Shown here one piece after another: positions 22,700 to 34,793 of a stretch of 64,000 nucleotides of DNA. Made by a program: the position numbers and the translations under genes. The notes below the pieces were generated by a model, which saw only the letters and a list, made by a program, of their open reading frames with translations, did no database searches and was not told the DNA's origin. Origin of the DNA: Crocodylus rhombifer (Eukaryota; Chordata; Crocodylia; Crocodylidae); contig JAVSML010024246.1 of NCBI GenBank assembly GCA_038503035.1, positions 1,201,258 through 1,265,257 of the forward strand, given 5' to 3'. Position 1 is the stretch's first letter; each line of letters begins with the position of its first letter.

Positions 22700-23352
22700 T
22701 TCACCCTTAGAAGACTTTCAGCCTTTCCTTACAGGCCATGTTTTCTAAATTTCTTATCATAGTTATTGCTCTCCTCTGGATTCTCTGCAATCTTTCTCAA
22801 GGTGTGTTGCCCAAATCTGGACATTAATCCTTACCAGTGTTGAACAGGGCAGAGTAGTTATCACTCTTTCCTTACACATGTCCCTCTGGCCAATACATCA
22901 CAGAGTAAGAGTTGCCTTTTTTATAATAGTCACATTTATTTGTTTTCATTTTCAATTTGCAATTTATCAACCTCTCTCCCCCAACATCTCTTTCTGCTAA
23001 ATTGCTGCCTAGCCAGTTTTCCCCCATTTTTCTTTGTGTATTTGATTTCCTCATCCTAAGGGTAATACTTCATATTTAAACTATCTTGTTTTGATCATTT
23101 TGAATTATCATTTTGAATTTTAATCTTGGTCTCCAAAGTGTTTATAGCCCCATCCAGGTGGGAATCATTTTGAATTCTCTTAAGTGTGTACACTGGTTTA
23201 TCACCCAAGTTACTAATGGAAATATAGAAACCTGAGACAGGCTCCTGCAGGACTCCACTTGCAAAGTCTTCCCAGCATTTTATAGTGAACCACAGATACC
23301 TAATTTTTCATGTGAGTTTTTAACCAGTCATTTATGGTGATTTCATCTATAC

Positions 23353-23699
23353 CAGGGATTCTCAACCTTTTTTGTATCAGGACCTGTTTTTAAACATCAA
23401 TGACCAGTCCCAGCCTATTGCCTGTCATCCCCTACTCACTGCCCCCAACTTTGGGGCCCCAGCCCCTCAGTGTATGGGGAATGGGGTGAGTGGGTGGGGC
23501 AGGGGGGGTTGTGGGACATGGGGATGGGGCCCAAGCAGCCCCTTGCAATCTGGAACTCTGCCAGCCTGCAAGGGAAAAGCCATGCTTTTCCACGTGTTTC
23601 TCCTTTAAAGGAGAATCCATTTTTAAACTTTGTTTGCAACCCTTTCATATATTGTTGTGTCACACTTTTGGATTGTGACACACAGGTTGAGAAACTCTG
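23353..23699. mobile_element. hAT MITE
   Basis: The ends are CAGGGATTCTCAACC and GGTTGAGAAACTCTG, a typical hAT terminus. Flanking octamers ATCTATAC (23345-23352) and ATCTAAAA (23700-23707) match at six of eight positions. The interior is GC-rich, 347 bp in all, without a coding frame. It is inserted in the ancient CR1. Confidence 0.8.
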
Positions 23700-25100
23700 A
23701 TCTAAAAAACCATCTCTACTGTTCCACCCATATTCACTCAGCCACTCACTCTGTCAAAGAAGGAACTCAGATTGGGTTGGCATGCTCTATTCCTGACAAA
23801 ATACATGTTGGCTGTTGTGGATGTTATCACCCTATCACCCCAGTAGGTACGAATTATTTAATAAATTGTTTCAATATCTTTCTAAAAATCAATGTTAAAC
23901 TTATTAGTTTATGACTCCCCAGGTCCCCTTTTGTTATCTTTTTAATGATAGGTGCTATCTTGGCCCTTCTCCAGTCTTCTAAAATCCCCCTCATCCTTCA
24001 CAAGTTCTTAAAAATAATTGCTAATTTTTAAGAGATTAAAAAATTCCTTCACCTTGTTCCTGAAGCACTGTACAAGTACAGTGAATTATAGCAGGTCCAG
24101 CCAACTTGAACCTATCTATCTTACCTACATATTCTTTGACCAGTTCTTTCCCTATTTTTGGCCTGTGCTCCTATCCCTTAACATTCATTCTGTTAAGTGT
24201 ATGGTCACACTTAACCTTTTTTGTGAAGACTGAAACAAAAGGGCTATTGAATTCTTCAGACTTCTTTGTGTCATCTGTTATTTGCCCTCTTTCCCTCTTA
24301 AGTAATGGGCTTTCTTTTCTTTTTCTGTTTTCCTCTTATTTTTTAACTTATTTATAGAGCCTTTTCTTGATGACTTTATGTCCCTGGGTAGTAACAGCTC
24401 ATTTTGTGTCTTGGTCTTTCTGAGTTTATTCCGAAGTGCTTGTGCCATTTCTTTATCCCTGTGCTTATTCATACATCCTTGCTTCGATTTTTTTTGTATA
24501 ATTTTAGGTCATTAAAGAACTCCTGGTGCAAATACAGTGGTCTCCAGCTATACATGTAATCTTCCCTCTGCATTAAGGTCAATTTTCTGTTGTGCTTTAA
24601 TGCAACTGCCATTTTTTTCTTCATTCCATTTTCCTCTTCAGAAAATCGTCCCAAAAGACCCTACCTACCACTTCCCAGAATTTGAGGCTCTGCAGTATTT
24701 GGAATCTGTTTTCCTTATTTGGTTGTTCTCATGTTTCCTTAGAGTCATGAGTTCTGTTGTTTCACTATCGTTCTTACCCAAACTACCTTCCACTTTCAGA
24801 TTCCCAAAAGCTCCTTTTTATTAACTGAAATTAACTTGAAAAGAGCTGCTTCTCTGTTAACACCTTTCCCTCTCTGAGCCTATCATGCACAGCACATCCC
24901 AAGAAAATGGTGGGCTTCCTATCTCCTGCCACATCACTTACCAACCGCTACTGGACAGTCAGAGTTCCACATTGCCAGTAGGTTCTGTCCTTTAGTTATC
25001 TGTCATATTTGTTCAGGAAAAATATTATCCACCCCATTCTGAGCAGGTGGCCTATGTCTCTCCCCATCCTTGACGTTGCTCTGGGTCTTTTCCCTTTTTA

Positions 25101-25900
25101 ATTTCACTTAGAGACAATCAACAATTCCTCTCACATCTAAGGCCTTGCTCCTGTAAATGCTTTTTCCATGTGCATGCATTAAGAATGTCTGCAAGAAAAG
25201 AATTTTCTTATGGACCACTAAGTTTGTGCACACACACACGCACAAAAAAAGAAAAGAAAATTATCCATTCACAAACATCCTGTTTCAGGGTAAATTTGTT
25301 TGGTTCAAGTTGAATGACTTGAATGAATTCATTTGTGACTTAATTCTAAGTAACTAGGAACTTGAAATAAAGCAATCTCTTTGATTATAGGTTTGAATGA
25401 ATGTGCAATAATACAATAATTTTCCCTGTTTTTGGAAATCTTGCTTTATAAAAGTCAAATGTTTACATTTTAGCCACTGTGTACTAACCATTTGAATGTA
25501 CATGTTACTCTGTGTTACTGAAAACTGTATAAACTGGTGTTGGTCTCTTCATGTCCTAAAGCCTCAATCAAAACATTGTGAAAATGCAATTTTTTTCAAT
25601 CATTCAAAAATACAGAAATTTGGGGGAAATGGCAGTTGCAAAGCAAAGGCAGGTTTTTAGTGCTAGTATACCCTGAGGTAAATTCATCACTGGTGATCCT
25701 CTGCTATTAGCAGAGTGATACCAGAGATGGATTTGATCTACTGAGTTTAAAACTAATTCTTTATTTAAAAAAATGAAATATCTTCTTAGTCACTTTTGGC
25801 AAGTACTGGGGCCTTTTAGGAAAAAATTAGATTAGAATCTCTTGAGATGCTGCAAAGACCTCTGCTAGCAAGTGGAATAACCAGTGGCAATAGTACATGG
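25101..25900. other. unique stretch, no gene seen
   Basis: Contains a short (CA)n at about 25230-25243. Nothing else is supported. Confidence 0.35.
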
Positions 25901-26840
25901 TCAGATCCAGGATTTGCTAAAGGGAGATGTGGCATACCTCTCCTCAGACCATATGGGGGTTGGGGCAAGGCATGGCTGGAACACTAGAGCTGGCAAGGGA
26001 CACCGCGGAGTCAGGCAGGGAGTAGGCCCATGAAGGGGGAAGGAACCCAGCCACCACTGCCAGTACAGCCCAGTTTACCGCAGAGCTGCTCCTGCCCTGC
26101 TTCAGCTGGTGACTGTGGGGGACAGCTGTGCAGGGAATCAGAGTCTGCCAAGGAAAGTGGCAGCAGTGCACAGGGTCCTCCTTCCAGCTCCTGCTTCCTG
26201 CCTACCCTTACTCCCATACCCATCACTGGCTGGGAGTAGGTGCTGGAAGGAGGAACCTGCATACTACTGGTGCTGTGCCCAGATGAACCTGGTTTCCTAT
26301 ATACACAGATGCTGCCTGCAACTGGAGCTCTGGGGCTTCCCCTGTGCTCATGTCCCCTGGGGCAGTGGCGGCAGCAGGGAGTGGGTTTCTCTTTCCAGTG
26401 CCTGCTTCTAGCCAGAGGGGACCTAGGGATGGGGGAATGAGGTAAGGAGCAGGTGCAGGAAAAGGCAGCCTACCTCCTGCTGTGGCTGTCTCCTTCTGAG
26501 CCTGGCACCATGTACAGCCACAACCTTTGACTGATGTGGAGCAGGAGCAGCTCTGGGTTCCCCCTGTGCTCAGGTCAGCCAGGGGTAGCAGATGGTGGGT
26601 GCACCTGCACTGTTGCACCACAGCCCCTGGATCCACCCTGGTCACCTATCATCATTGTTGTGCAGCATTCGAGGGAGGTGGGACACGTTACCAGTGGCTT
26701 TCACGGAAATTTGCTGACAGTAGCGGGATGGGGATACTCCAGAATCTGGGGCTTCTTTTCAGATTTTGAAGGAGGGATGCACTATAATTGGCAAACACTC
26801 TTTTGCTTGTTGTCCCCCCCCCCACCCTCTAAGCTTGACT
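25901..26840. repeat. GC-rich dispersed repeat, family C copy 1
   Basis: It begins TCAGATCCAGGATTTGC...AAAGGGAGATGTGGC, resembling the start of 52783-53500 (TCTAGGATCCAGGATTTTGG...AAAGGGGGATATGGC). The interior of both is GC-rich with CAGCAG-type words. The long frames on both strands here have no recognisable domain and are attributed to base composition. The right edge is uncertain. Confidence 0.45.
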
Positions 26841-27012
26841 AGTTCTTCCCTGTCCCCCTCAGTGTCTTCACAACTCTGACTCCTTGTTCCAGTCCCATTC
26901 TCCTTATTCTCCTCATCCCCCTTCCACTCTCCTTGCCTAGACAGTCCTAGACTCTCCCTACTCTACTGGCTCATTGTTCAAAATCAGTTGGAATTAGAAC
27001 AGTCTAGCATTG

Positions 27013-27155
27013 CCTCACCATCATGTGTATTAAGCCCTTCATGTTATAAAATGGCCATGGGGGTGCTTTAACTAAAGCTCATTGAATTAGCTTTAGTTAA
27101 AGCGTCTCCATGGCCATTTGAAAATGCGAGAGGCCTAATACACATGACGGTGAGC
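27013..27155. repeat. 67-bp-arm palindrome (foldback)
   Basis: The left arm 27013-27079 is mirrored by 27089-27155 around a 9-base loop, with only scattered mismatches. Matching pairs include CATGTGTATTA with TAATACACATG and ATGGCCATGG with CCATGGCCAT. There is no coding frame. It may be a foldback transposon or the remnant of a palindromic MITE. Confidence 0.85.
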
Positions 27156-27303
27156 TGTTTTAATTTGAGCAGCTGTAGAGGAACTGCTGTAATTAAAATG
27201 GCCTCTTCCCATCCCTGAGCACATGTATAGGCATCGATCCACAAAAAAGGATTTAAGCACATGAAGTTGACCTTAGGCAGACTTTGGGAGCATGACCCCT
27301 GGA

Positions 27304-29315
27304 CTAGGGACAGACATTCAAAAAATCTGAGCCTGAATTGATTCAATCTTTGCAGGTTAGTCTAATGTGTTTAGGCTGAATCTGTTTGTAACTGTACAGA
27401 AATCCCCTCTGGACTGAAAAAATGCAGGCACATGCCTGTAGTGGTTAAGCTGGAAGCCGGGGGAAGAGGGGTGGGCTAGAGCAGTCCTCCTTGCCCTGCC
27501 ACAATGCTGAGCTGAGTGGGGCACAGCCAGGCCTGCTAGGATGTTCTGATTAGGGAGCACCCCCGCATTCATAGCAGAGCATCTGTTAGCTCTGTTATCA
27601 GCATTTATCACTCCATCAGAAAACAAAACCTCTCCCATTAGTTCAGTCTCTTCTGAAACAACTGTTTCCAGGGAAGAAATAGAGGGACATTACCAGCTAC
27701 CTGTTGATTAGTTCCAAAAAGCTATAAGTGGACCCTATGCTGTCTGCCTTTTTCCTGTCTGCCACAGCATGGACCATAGTCAGCATGTGGTCTGCTAGCT
27801 AATACTGAGAGGTGTCTGTGTAAGACAGAGGGGAGGGGTGATTGCCTGCTTAGCAGGGAGTGCTGAGGAGAGCGCGGGAGCAAGGGAAAGCTAGAGAGAC
27901 ACCTGCAGTATCTGCCAGACCTCCAGCCAGGGAGCAGAGGGTAAGGGCCAGCTCTGCTGTGGAGCAGAGAGCCCTTCCCAGAGAGCATGCTGGGATGCTG
28001 GGGATTTCTGGTTTAACTTAAACCAAGAAGGGGTCTGAGACATTGCATAAACCAGTTTGACCCAAATCACTTAAGGCTGATACTACATTCAACCAGATTT
28101 ATCTCAAAGCAGTTTCAGCCATTTTCAGACTGGTTTATGTGCACTGAACATAAGTTCTGTTACATGTGTAACCTGGGCAGTACTCCAAGAGGTACCCCCT
28201 CTCCAATTGAAGGGATCAAAGCAGGTGCACAAGTGCTGTGGGAGGTGTAGGGACTCTCTGCCACCTATAGACCAGAGCCAGACCACCAATGGGGACTTAA
28301 CCATATACCTTTTAATACTGGGAACATAACAGGCATAAATCAGAGGGTCTAGTGGACACTACAATGCCCCAAGGGGGCAGGATTCAACAAAAGTTAGACA
28401 CTTAGAATCACTGACAAAAAAACAGGGTTAACAAAATATAAAACGCAAACAGCAGAACAAACAATATGGGTTGGTGAAATATAAAAAAGGCACAAAATGC
28501 AAAATGTCAAATGACAAGGAAATATAGGTCCTCGGTACCTCGAGGGGGAGAAAGCACAATGGCCCTTTTCCACTGCAAGAAGATTTGCTTCTTATTATCT
28601 CACTCACCCCAAGTCACCTCAGCTGGAACTTAAACCCAGATCTCCCACATGGTAGGTAGCAATGCTGCCACACAGCCACCACTGGTGGCCCTGCTCCAAC
28701 CTGTTAGGGGTCTTGACCTTCCTGGAGCACCGGCCTCACATTAAGCTGCCTGGCCTCTGATTGGAGGAGCTGGAAACCCCTTGGGTCGCTGCTCAGATCC
28801 TTCCTGGAGTCGGGGGAGCCTCTCCTGCTGGCTGCAGCCTCTTGTAGGGGATCCTGGAGCCCAGTGGGGAGCTTCTCCTGCTGGCCACACGCTGCGCTGC
28901 TGAAGGTCCCACTGCTGCCTGCAGGTCCTGCTCTTTCAGGCTCTTCTGGGGCACTGCTTCTGCCCCGCTGGTTCAGCTCTTGCCAGCTGTATGAAACTCC
29001 TTCCTTGTTGTCCCTCGCTGGTCTCTCCTGAGTCAGCCCACGCCCAAGGGGCCAATCAGGGGACACGGGGGGGTGAGTCTCTGGGACCTGATTGGTGCGG
29101 AAAGGGAATCCCATGTCCTCCAATCATCTTTTACTCCTTCAAAACCCCTGGGCCAAATCATTACCAGATTGGTGAGGAAAGGGAATCCCAAGTCCTCCAA
29201 TCACCTTTTGCCTTTTCGAAACCCCTGGGCCAGGTCATTGCCAGCCAGCCCGTCACACATGTTTAAACCAGTTTCTGATCACTTAAACTGGTTTATGTGT
29301 AATGTCTGTCCCTAG
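27304..29315. mobile_element. family A transposon copy 2, split by LTR-like insert
   Basis: The left end CTAGGGACAGACATTCAAAA at 27304 and the right end AATGTCTGTCCCTAG at 29301-29315 match copy 1, with shared interior text such as CCTGAATTGATTCAATCTTT and TGTTGATTAG. An insertion at about 28164-29254 interrupts it just before the terminal GTTTAAACCAGTTT stretch. Without that insertion it is about the size of copy 1. Confidence 0.75.
28164..29254. mobile_element. solo-LTR-like insertion
   Basis: The inserted block begins TGTAACCTGGGC and ends CCCGTCACA, so it has TG...CA ends, and the tetramer CATG lies on both sides (28160-28163 and 29255-29258). No gag, pol or env frame is present. Near the right end a ~77-bp unit is duplicated in tandem (starts 29090 and 29167). 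It is consistent with a solo LTR of an LTR retroelement; its family and orientation are not determined. Confidence 0.55.
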
Positions 29316-32300
29316 CCCAATAATGCAATTCTCAGCATGCCCATTGTGCTTTTGCTTAATCCTATAAGCACTTAAAGTCCAGGGGTGTCTAGGTATTTTA
29401 TATTACAGTTCCCCAGCACCTGAGTTCTGCATCTAAACATGCCTAGAAGCATCTCTGTCTTGCTAGCACTGAATTGCTCCCTGCCTAGCTCATACCTAAG
29501 TCACAGTTGAATCTGCAAACTATGCATTACTCCACGCATGTCTCAGAAGAGTGCCTTAACAACAAAGCCATAGCTATTCCAGGTGTGTTGTTGTGTGGAG
29601 AAGACATTAGGAGGCACTGGACTAAAGGGAAAGAGAGTGAACATGATTTTGGAGCCCAGTTACTGGAGCACTAACCTAGCTCATGTTGCTGGTCCTTGTT
29701 CTAAGGATTTCCCTTGAATAAAATAAAACTTGGGGCTGTAGATCCACTCTGGGAGCCCAGAGGTTAAGAAGTAAATCCTTTATGGGGGTTTTTGTTGTTG
29801 TCTCTGTGCTTCAGGTTCCCATGTAGTAAATGAAGTTGGTTAAGATAGCTACCTCTTAGAGATGTAAATACATTACAGGGTCTGTGTAAGTAATTGAGAT
29901 TGACAGATGAAGGTCATATGTAGCTAGAAGCACCAAGAGGATTTGTTTAGTTAATATTTTAGAAGGTGCAACTTTCATACATTAGTTTGTCCTTTATTCA
30001 TGTGATGACATGGCCCATACCCATTTTTAGTGTCCATCATACCACAGGAAAAAAAAAAGGTAAATCTGAGATTGGAAACCCCATGGAAAATGTGCTGTCA
30101 TTGTGGGTTTTGCATGGTGCCCTGAACAGTGGGACCCTGATCCCTGCTTAGTCCCACAAGTATTACCCAGAAGGTATTATAGAATCACTTGAATTGAAAT
30201 ACAGCCTGCCCTCAGCTGTTCTGATGTCCTAGGAGGGGAGGATGTAAGATGCCTCTTCTCTTTCTACCCACAAGGAAGGATGGAAGCCTGGTATGTTTCA
30301 GATAATGGTAGGAAGGGGCAGGATCCCATTGACCCATGCACTTTAGTTCTCAAATTGAGACAGTCTCCCAAATGGGTCTACCCAAATCCAGGTCACTCTT
30401 GCATTGCTGCCAGTGGTCAGCAGGGCATGTGCCTGATGCCTCTGTACTCTGTCTTTGTGTAGACCATGCTTGTAAATCCATGGGGCCTAAAGCAAGGACA
30501 TCACTTGGCACGTAAGTCAGAAATTCACCAAACAACTGGCCAGGAATTCTGTCATTTGTAGTAGCCCATACCACTTTCTTTCAGACTTCTTACCAGTAAC
30601 TATTTAAAAAAATTTTTTTTAAAGAATGTCTGGCACCCCAGTACTGGCAGCTCAAGGTTGTTGTCCTTGTGGAACTCCTTGCACCCCTAGCAGTGGATAG
30701 CTTTATCAGAAGTCTCCCCTCTACTGTTTAACCAGTGCCAGTGTTACAAGCCTCACTAGACTGATGATATTCACATGCAGGAAACAATGCAAGGAAAACA
30801 GGATTTGCATGGCTCCGGCTGCTCTGCCCCAAGAATTCCAGGAAGTGATTGTACTTTATGAAACCGTCTGTGCGCGGCTAGATTGTCTATAGCTTTTAAG
30901 GTCAAGTCATATCACACTGCGTTTGAAAAGCCCTTTGTAATAATGAAGACTGTTTATGAACCAGAGTACAAGCTGTATTGTTTACCCTGAGGTTTGGTTA
31001 AAAGGTGCAATATTTCAGCCTGTTTTTCAGGATGGCACAAGGAATCTATCACAGGCTTTTTTGGCATCAGCTTGGGATCAGTTCAAAGGGGAAATGTCCA
31101 TCATGTCATTTGAAATATCTTGGTGCATGGAAAAAGTCACGCAGCAAGCATAGCCCCCCAGCTATGTAGCACAGATGAAAGTGAAAAGCAAAATGTTTAA
31201 TACGTGTCAGGTTTGTATGATTAGTTTCCAGTAGTCACTGCAGTAGCTGAGGCGTCTCCTCGGAGGAGGGTGCCCCAGTAACTGCTGCTTTCAAACCTAA
31301 GGAAAGGAGTGGTGTAAGTGTTTTACAACCCATGCCGGACAACAATGGCATCTGCCTATTAGTAAGAAAGTTCTGGGAACCAGCCATAAATTCAAGGTCC
31401 CTTTTTTGCTAACTCCCTGATTCTTTAATAATAGCAAGAACTGGCTGGTGCCAACATGGGTCTGTGCAACTGAGCTCTAAACAATGGATTTCTAAACCTG
31501 TCGTACTCCACAAAGGTACTCAGACTTTCTAGTGCCTGGCTCAGTTTAATAATATGTGGGTTAATGAGCTTGGTATAAAGGCTTCAGCAAGCAAGTTAGA
31601 GAGCTTGGACCTGAAAGGTGACAAAGAAAGAAATTTTCTTCAAGTCTCTTACATTATGGTCTACTGAAGTCCACTTGTGCTTGTTAACTCAACTAAATGC
31701 TAACCCCAGTTTTGCTCACATCCCTAATGACAAATGATGCTGTCTGTAAGTAGGTTGCCTATGTAACCTGTGACTTATACATAAAACCACAGAAAAAAAT
31801 GTCCCAGCATTTGTTCTGTCAAGGCAATGAAAAGGCATTCTTTCTCTAACCTATTAACTCCCATTCTGAGCAAATCTAATGGTTACAAGAAGCACATTCA
31901 TGCCCAGAAAGCCTTTTGATGTAGCTGCTGGTAGGGTTGAGATGTCAAATAGATGGTAGTTGATTAGCCACTGGAAGGCAAACAGTGGGATTCAAAGCAG
32001 AGGAGGTGAGAAATGGTCAGCTTGAGGAATGGAGGTTTCGATTAATGATCAAGATAGAATGAAAACTGTCAGAGCCGCTAAACATATGACAGAGATACAG
32101 GAAGAGCATTGCAGTCAGTAAAGATCAACAGGAATGGAGCTTACTAAGAAGGGTGACCCATAAGCGAGCATGTGTTCAATCAACCTTGAGAGAACAGTCA
32201 CAGATGACCCCAAGCATGTCACATCAAACAAACAGTGTGAGGCTGAAATCAGGAACTGAATTTGCACTCCAGAAGGGTTGCTTTCCATTTGAACTGGCAT

Positions 32301-32365
32301 TCTGCCGGGGTCTGGCTGCTGTTTGCCAGTGAAGACACAAACCCGAGCAGCGAATGACTTAAAGG
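29316..32365. other. unique stretch, no gene seen
   Basis: Three kilobases without a recognised repeat or coding domain. All frames are under 75 codons. Confidence 0.35.
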
Positions 32366-32940
32366 CTAGGGACAGACATTACACACAAACCAATTTAAGT
32401 GGTCAGAAACAGGTTTAAACGTGTAACAGAACAGACATTCAGTGCACATAAACCAGTTTGAGAATGGATTTTCAAACAGGTTATGCAATGTCTGTCCCAG
32501 ACCCCTCCCTAGTTTAAGTTCAACTAGAGTCCCCCAGCATCCCAGATGCTTTAGAGCTCTGGATGGGGCTCTCTGCTCCAAATCAGAGCTGGCCCCACCC
32601 CTCTGCTTCCTTGCTGGAGCCCTGGCAGAGATGGCAGGCACAGCAGGGTCTGCCTGGCTTCCCCCTGCCCCATTGCCCCTCACTTCACTTGCTGCTCAAT
32701 CAGGGATCCCTCCCTCCTCTCTCCCACAGCATGGACCGTAGCCAGCATGTGGTATGATAGCTAATGCTGAGAGGTTTCTGTGTAAGGCAGACAAGACAAA
32801 GGCAACAGGACAGCGTATGCTTAGGGCTTTTTGGAGATAATCAATAGGTAGTTGGTAATGTCCCTCCATTCCTTCCTTGGCTGGTCACTGACTGGTCACT
32901 GGGGGAGCACATGCCCCTCCCTGACTAAAGTGGCACCAGT
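32366..32940. mobile_element. family A transposon copy 3, inverted and truncated
   Basis: It starts CTAGGGACAGACATTACAC at 32366 and runs in the opposite orientation to copies 1 and 2, with CAATGTCTGTCCC near 32486 as the internal terminus copy. Text equivalent to 1015-1030 of copy 1 (GCTTAGGGCTTTTTGGAG) appears near 32819. The far end is lost. Confidence 0.65.
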
Positions 32941-33836
32941 CGCCCATGACTGCAGTAATTAACAACATCAGTCCCCTAGAAAATCATATACTGGAAAAGG
33001 CATCTTTTTTCTTGGCTGCTTTTCTCCATGACGGGAGTACACAACCCCAAGCATATCTTATAGGTGTTCTTCTCTACACACATCTCTAACTCTATCTGGC
33101 CAAGAATGAGCTTCAGTCTGATTTATGCTCATTTAGGCCTCTCCCTTTATCATGTGCTGGGACAGCATCAAGAATGTGGATGCTGGTTGTTATCTTAGAG
33201 TACTACAATCTAAAGTGCCTCATAAATATCCTTACCAGCCTCCCATATATTTTGAACAGAAATGGTGGCAGAACTGAACCTCTGGGCTATAGAGGAGAGT
33301 ATCCTTTGGAGTATACTACGTAATAGATACATTACTCCTTACCATCTTTTAGGAACACTCAAAGAAGAGATAACGCAACTAATTAAAAGCTACTGCATCC
33401 ATCATTGCAAGGTCCCCTAGGCAAGTCAGCAACACCTTATGGGAAATAAGATTGTAATGGATTTGCCTAGGTTGCAGGCAGATGTAGTTGGGGAGAGAAT
33501 CTGAGGGGACTGGAAAGTGAAATCAAGTGTTCTTGCTGTGGTGAGACATCTGCACTAATAGAAGCAGGAGCATCTGTCCATGAGGGTTGTAGCTGTGTTA
33601 AAGTTTATTGGGTTTTTTTACAGTATTTCTGATACTACAGCTTAGCACTCTTTTGAGATATCATTTAACTACCTAGCCAAAAGTTTTTTGTTTTAGTTTT
33701 ATTTCACTTCTTAAAATCTTTTTTTATATATAATTGTGCATATTAAAATAATACAGTAAATCTTACAGAAATGTGTTAATTTCAATTTATGATGTGTACC
33801 ACAACAACAATAGCTCTTCTCTCATACTATATTTCA
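32941..33836. other. unique stretch, no gene seen
   Basis: AT-rich toward the right end. Nothing is supported. Confidence 0.35.
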
Positions 33837-34463
33837 TAGTTTCATAGTTGTTAGGGCCTGGAAGGGATCTTGGAGATCATTGGGTCCAGTCCCCCCACAC
33901 TTGGGCAGGAAAGACTTCTGGAGTCTGATGACCCCAGCAAGATGGGCATCAAGATGCTTTTTGAAGATTGCCGGGGTGGATGACTGTATCACCTCTGGGG
34001 GAAGCCTGTTCCAAACCCTCGGCACTCAACTTGTAAAGATGTTTTTCCTTCTGTCTAGCCTGAAGCAATCCTCAATCAGGTTGTGCCCATTATTTCTTGT
34101 CCTCCCCTGGGGGGCCTTGGTGAACAGATACCCCCCCAGGGCCTAATGTACACCTCATACTTATAGACTGCCACCAAGTCCCCTCTGAACAGGCTGAACA
34201 GTTCCAAGTCTTTCAGCCTCTCCTTATATGACCTGGTCTCTAGGCCTCTAATCATGTGCGTGGCCCTCCTTTGGACTCTCTGAAGCTTTTTCGCATTCTT
34301 CCTGAAGTGTGGCACCTAGAACTTGACACAGAACTCCAGCAGCGGTCTCACCAAGACCAGCTAAAGAGGGAGGATGACATCCTTAGCCTTGCTCAAGATG
34401 CCTCAGTAGATGCATGCCAGTGTTTGATTGGCTCGGCCCGCTATGGTATCGCACTACTTCCAT
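33837..34463 (-). mobile_element. CR1 LINE 3' fragment
   Basis: The 3' end at about 33837 carries two TTTCATAG octamers. The - strand frames 34076-34315 and 33834-34025 give KKLQRVQRRATHMIRGLE and RVWNRLPPEVIQ, the usual CR1 C terminus, in shifted frames. It is more diverged than the 19014 copy. Confidence 0.85.
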
Positions 34464-34793
34464 AAATTGTGAACAATGAACAATTTTGTAAACTGATTCA
34501 AATCTTGAAGTATATTACTGTTCTTCTCAACAGTAGGCTTAGATTTTGTTAAGACCACCTCTTCCCCAGAAACTACTTGGTAATAAACATTTCTAATTTT
34601 GCATTTTTTTAATGAGGAATTTGGCATGTAATCGAAATTTAATGAAAATTAGAATTCTGTATCAATAGAATCAGTATTGTTTTCACAGTGCTCTTTTGAG
34701 AATCTGTTCATGAGCATAACAGACAGATATATTAATGTTAACATTACAAATGCTCATCATTTTATTCCAGATCTTTTTGCATATATAGTTGAT
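34464..34793. other. AT-rich unique spacer
   Basis: No feature was recognised between the CR1 fragment and the hAT terminus at 34794. Confidence 0.35.

Larger units (their letters stand above)
21985..25100 (-). mobile_element. ancient CR1 LINE, interrupted by two MITEs
   Basis: Collinear CR1 landmarks appear on the - strand although no frame survives. They are a 3' end like 'attggaaaggacctccacaa' (22008), the equivalent of 'gctctcctctggattctctg' (22768-22787), and a 'tatcttggcccttctccagtc' box (~23950). A 'gaagaattcaatagccc' segment of the pre-RT region follows (~24243-24259). It is much more diverged than the 8-12 kb copy. The inserts at 22313-22699 and 23353-23699 are younger. The far end (about 24840-25100) is uncertain. 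Confidence 0.7.

Noticed and set aside
26030..26842. Several overlapping frames on both strands in the GC-rich patch
   Set aside because: No domain. Similar patches at 52783-53500 and the lack of any preferred strand point to a non-coding repeat.
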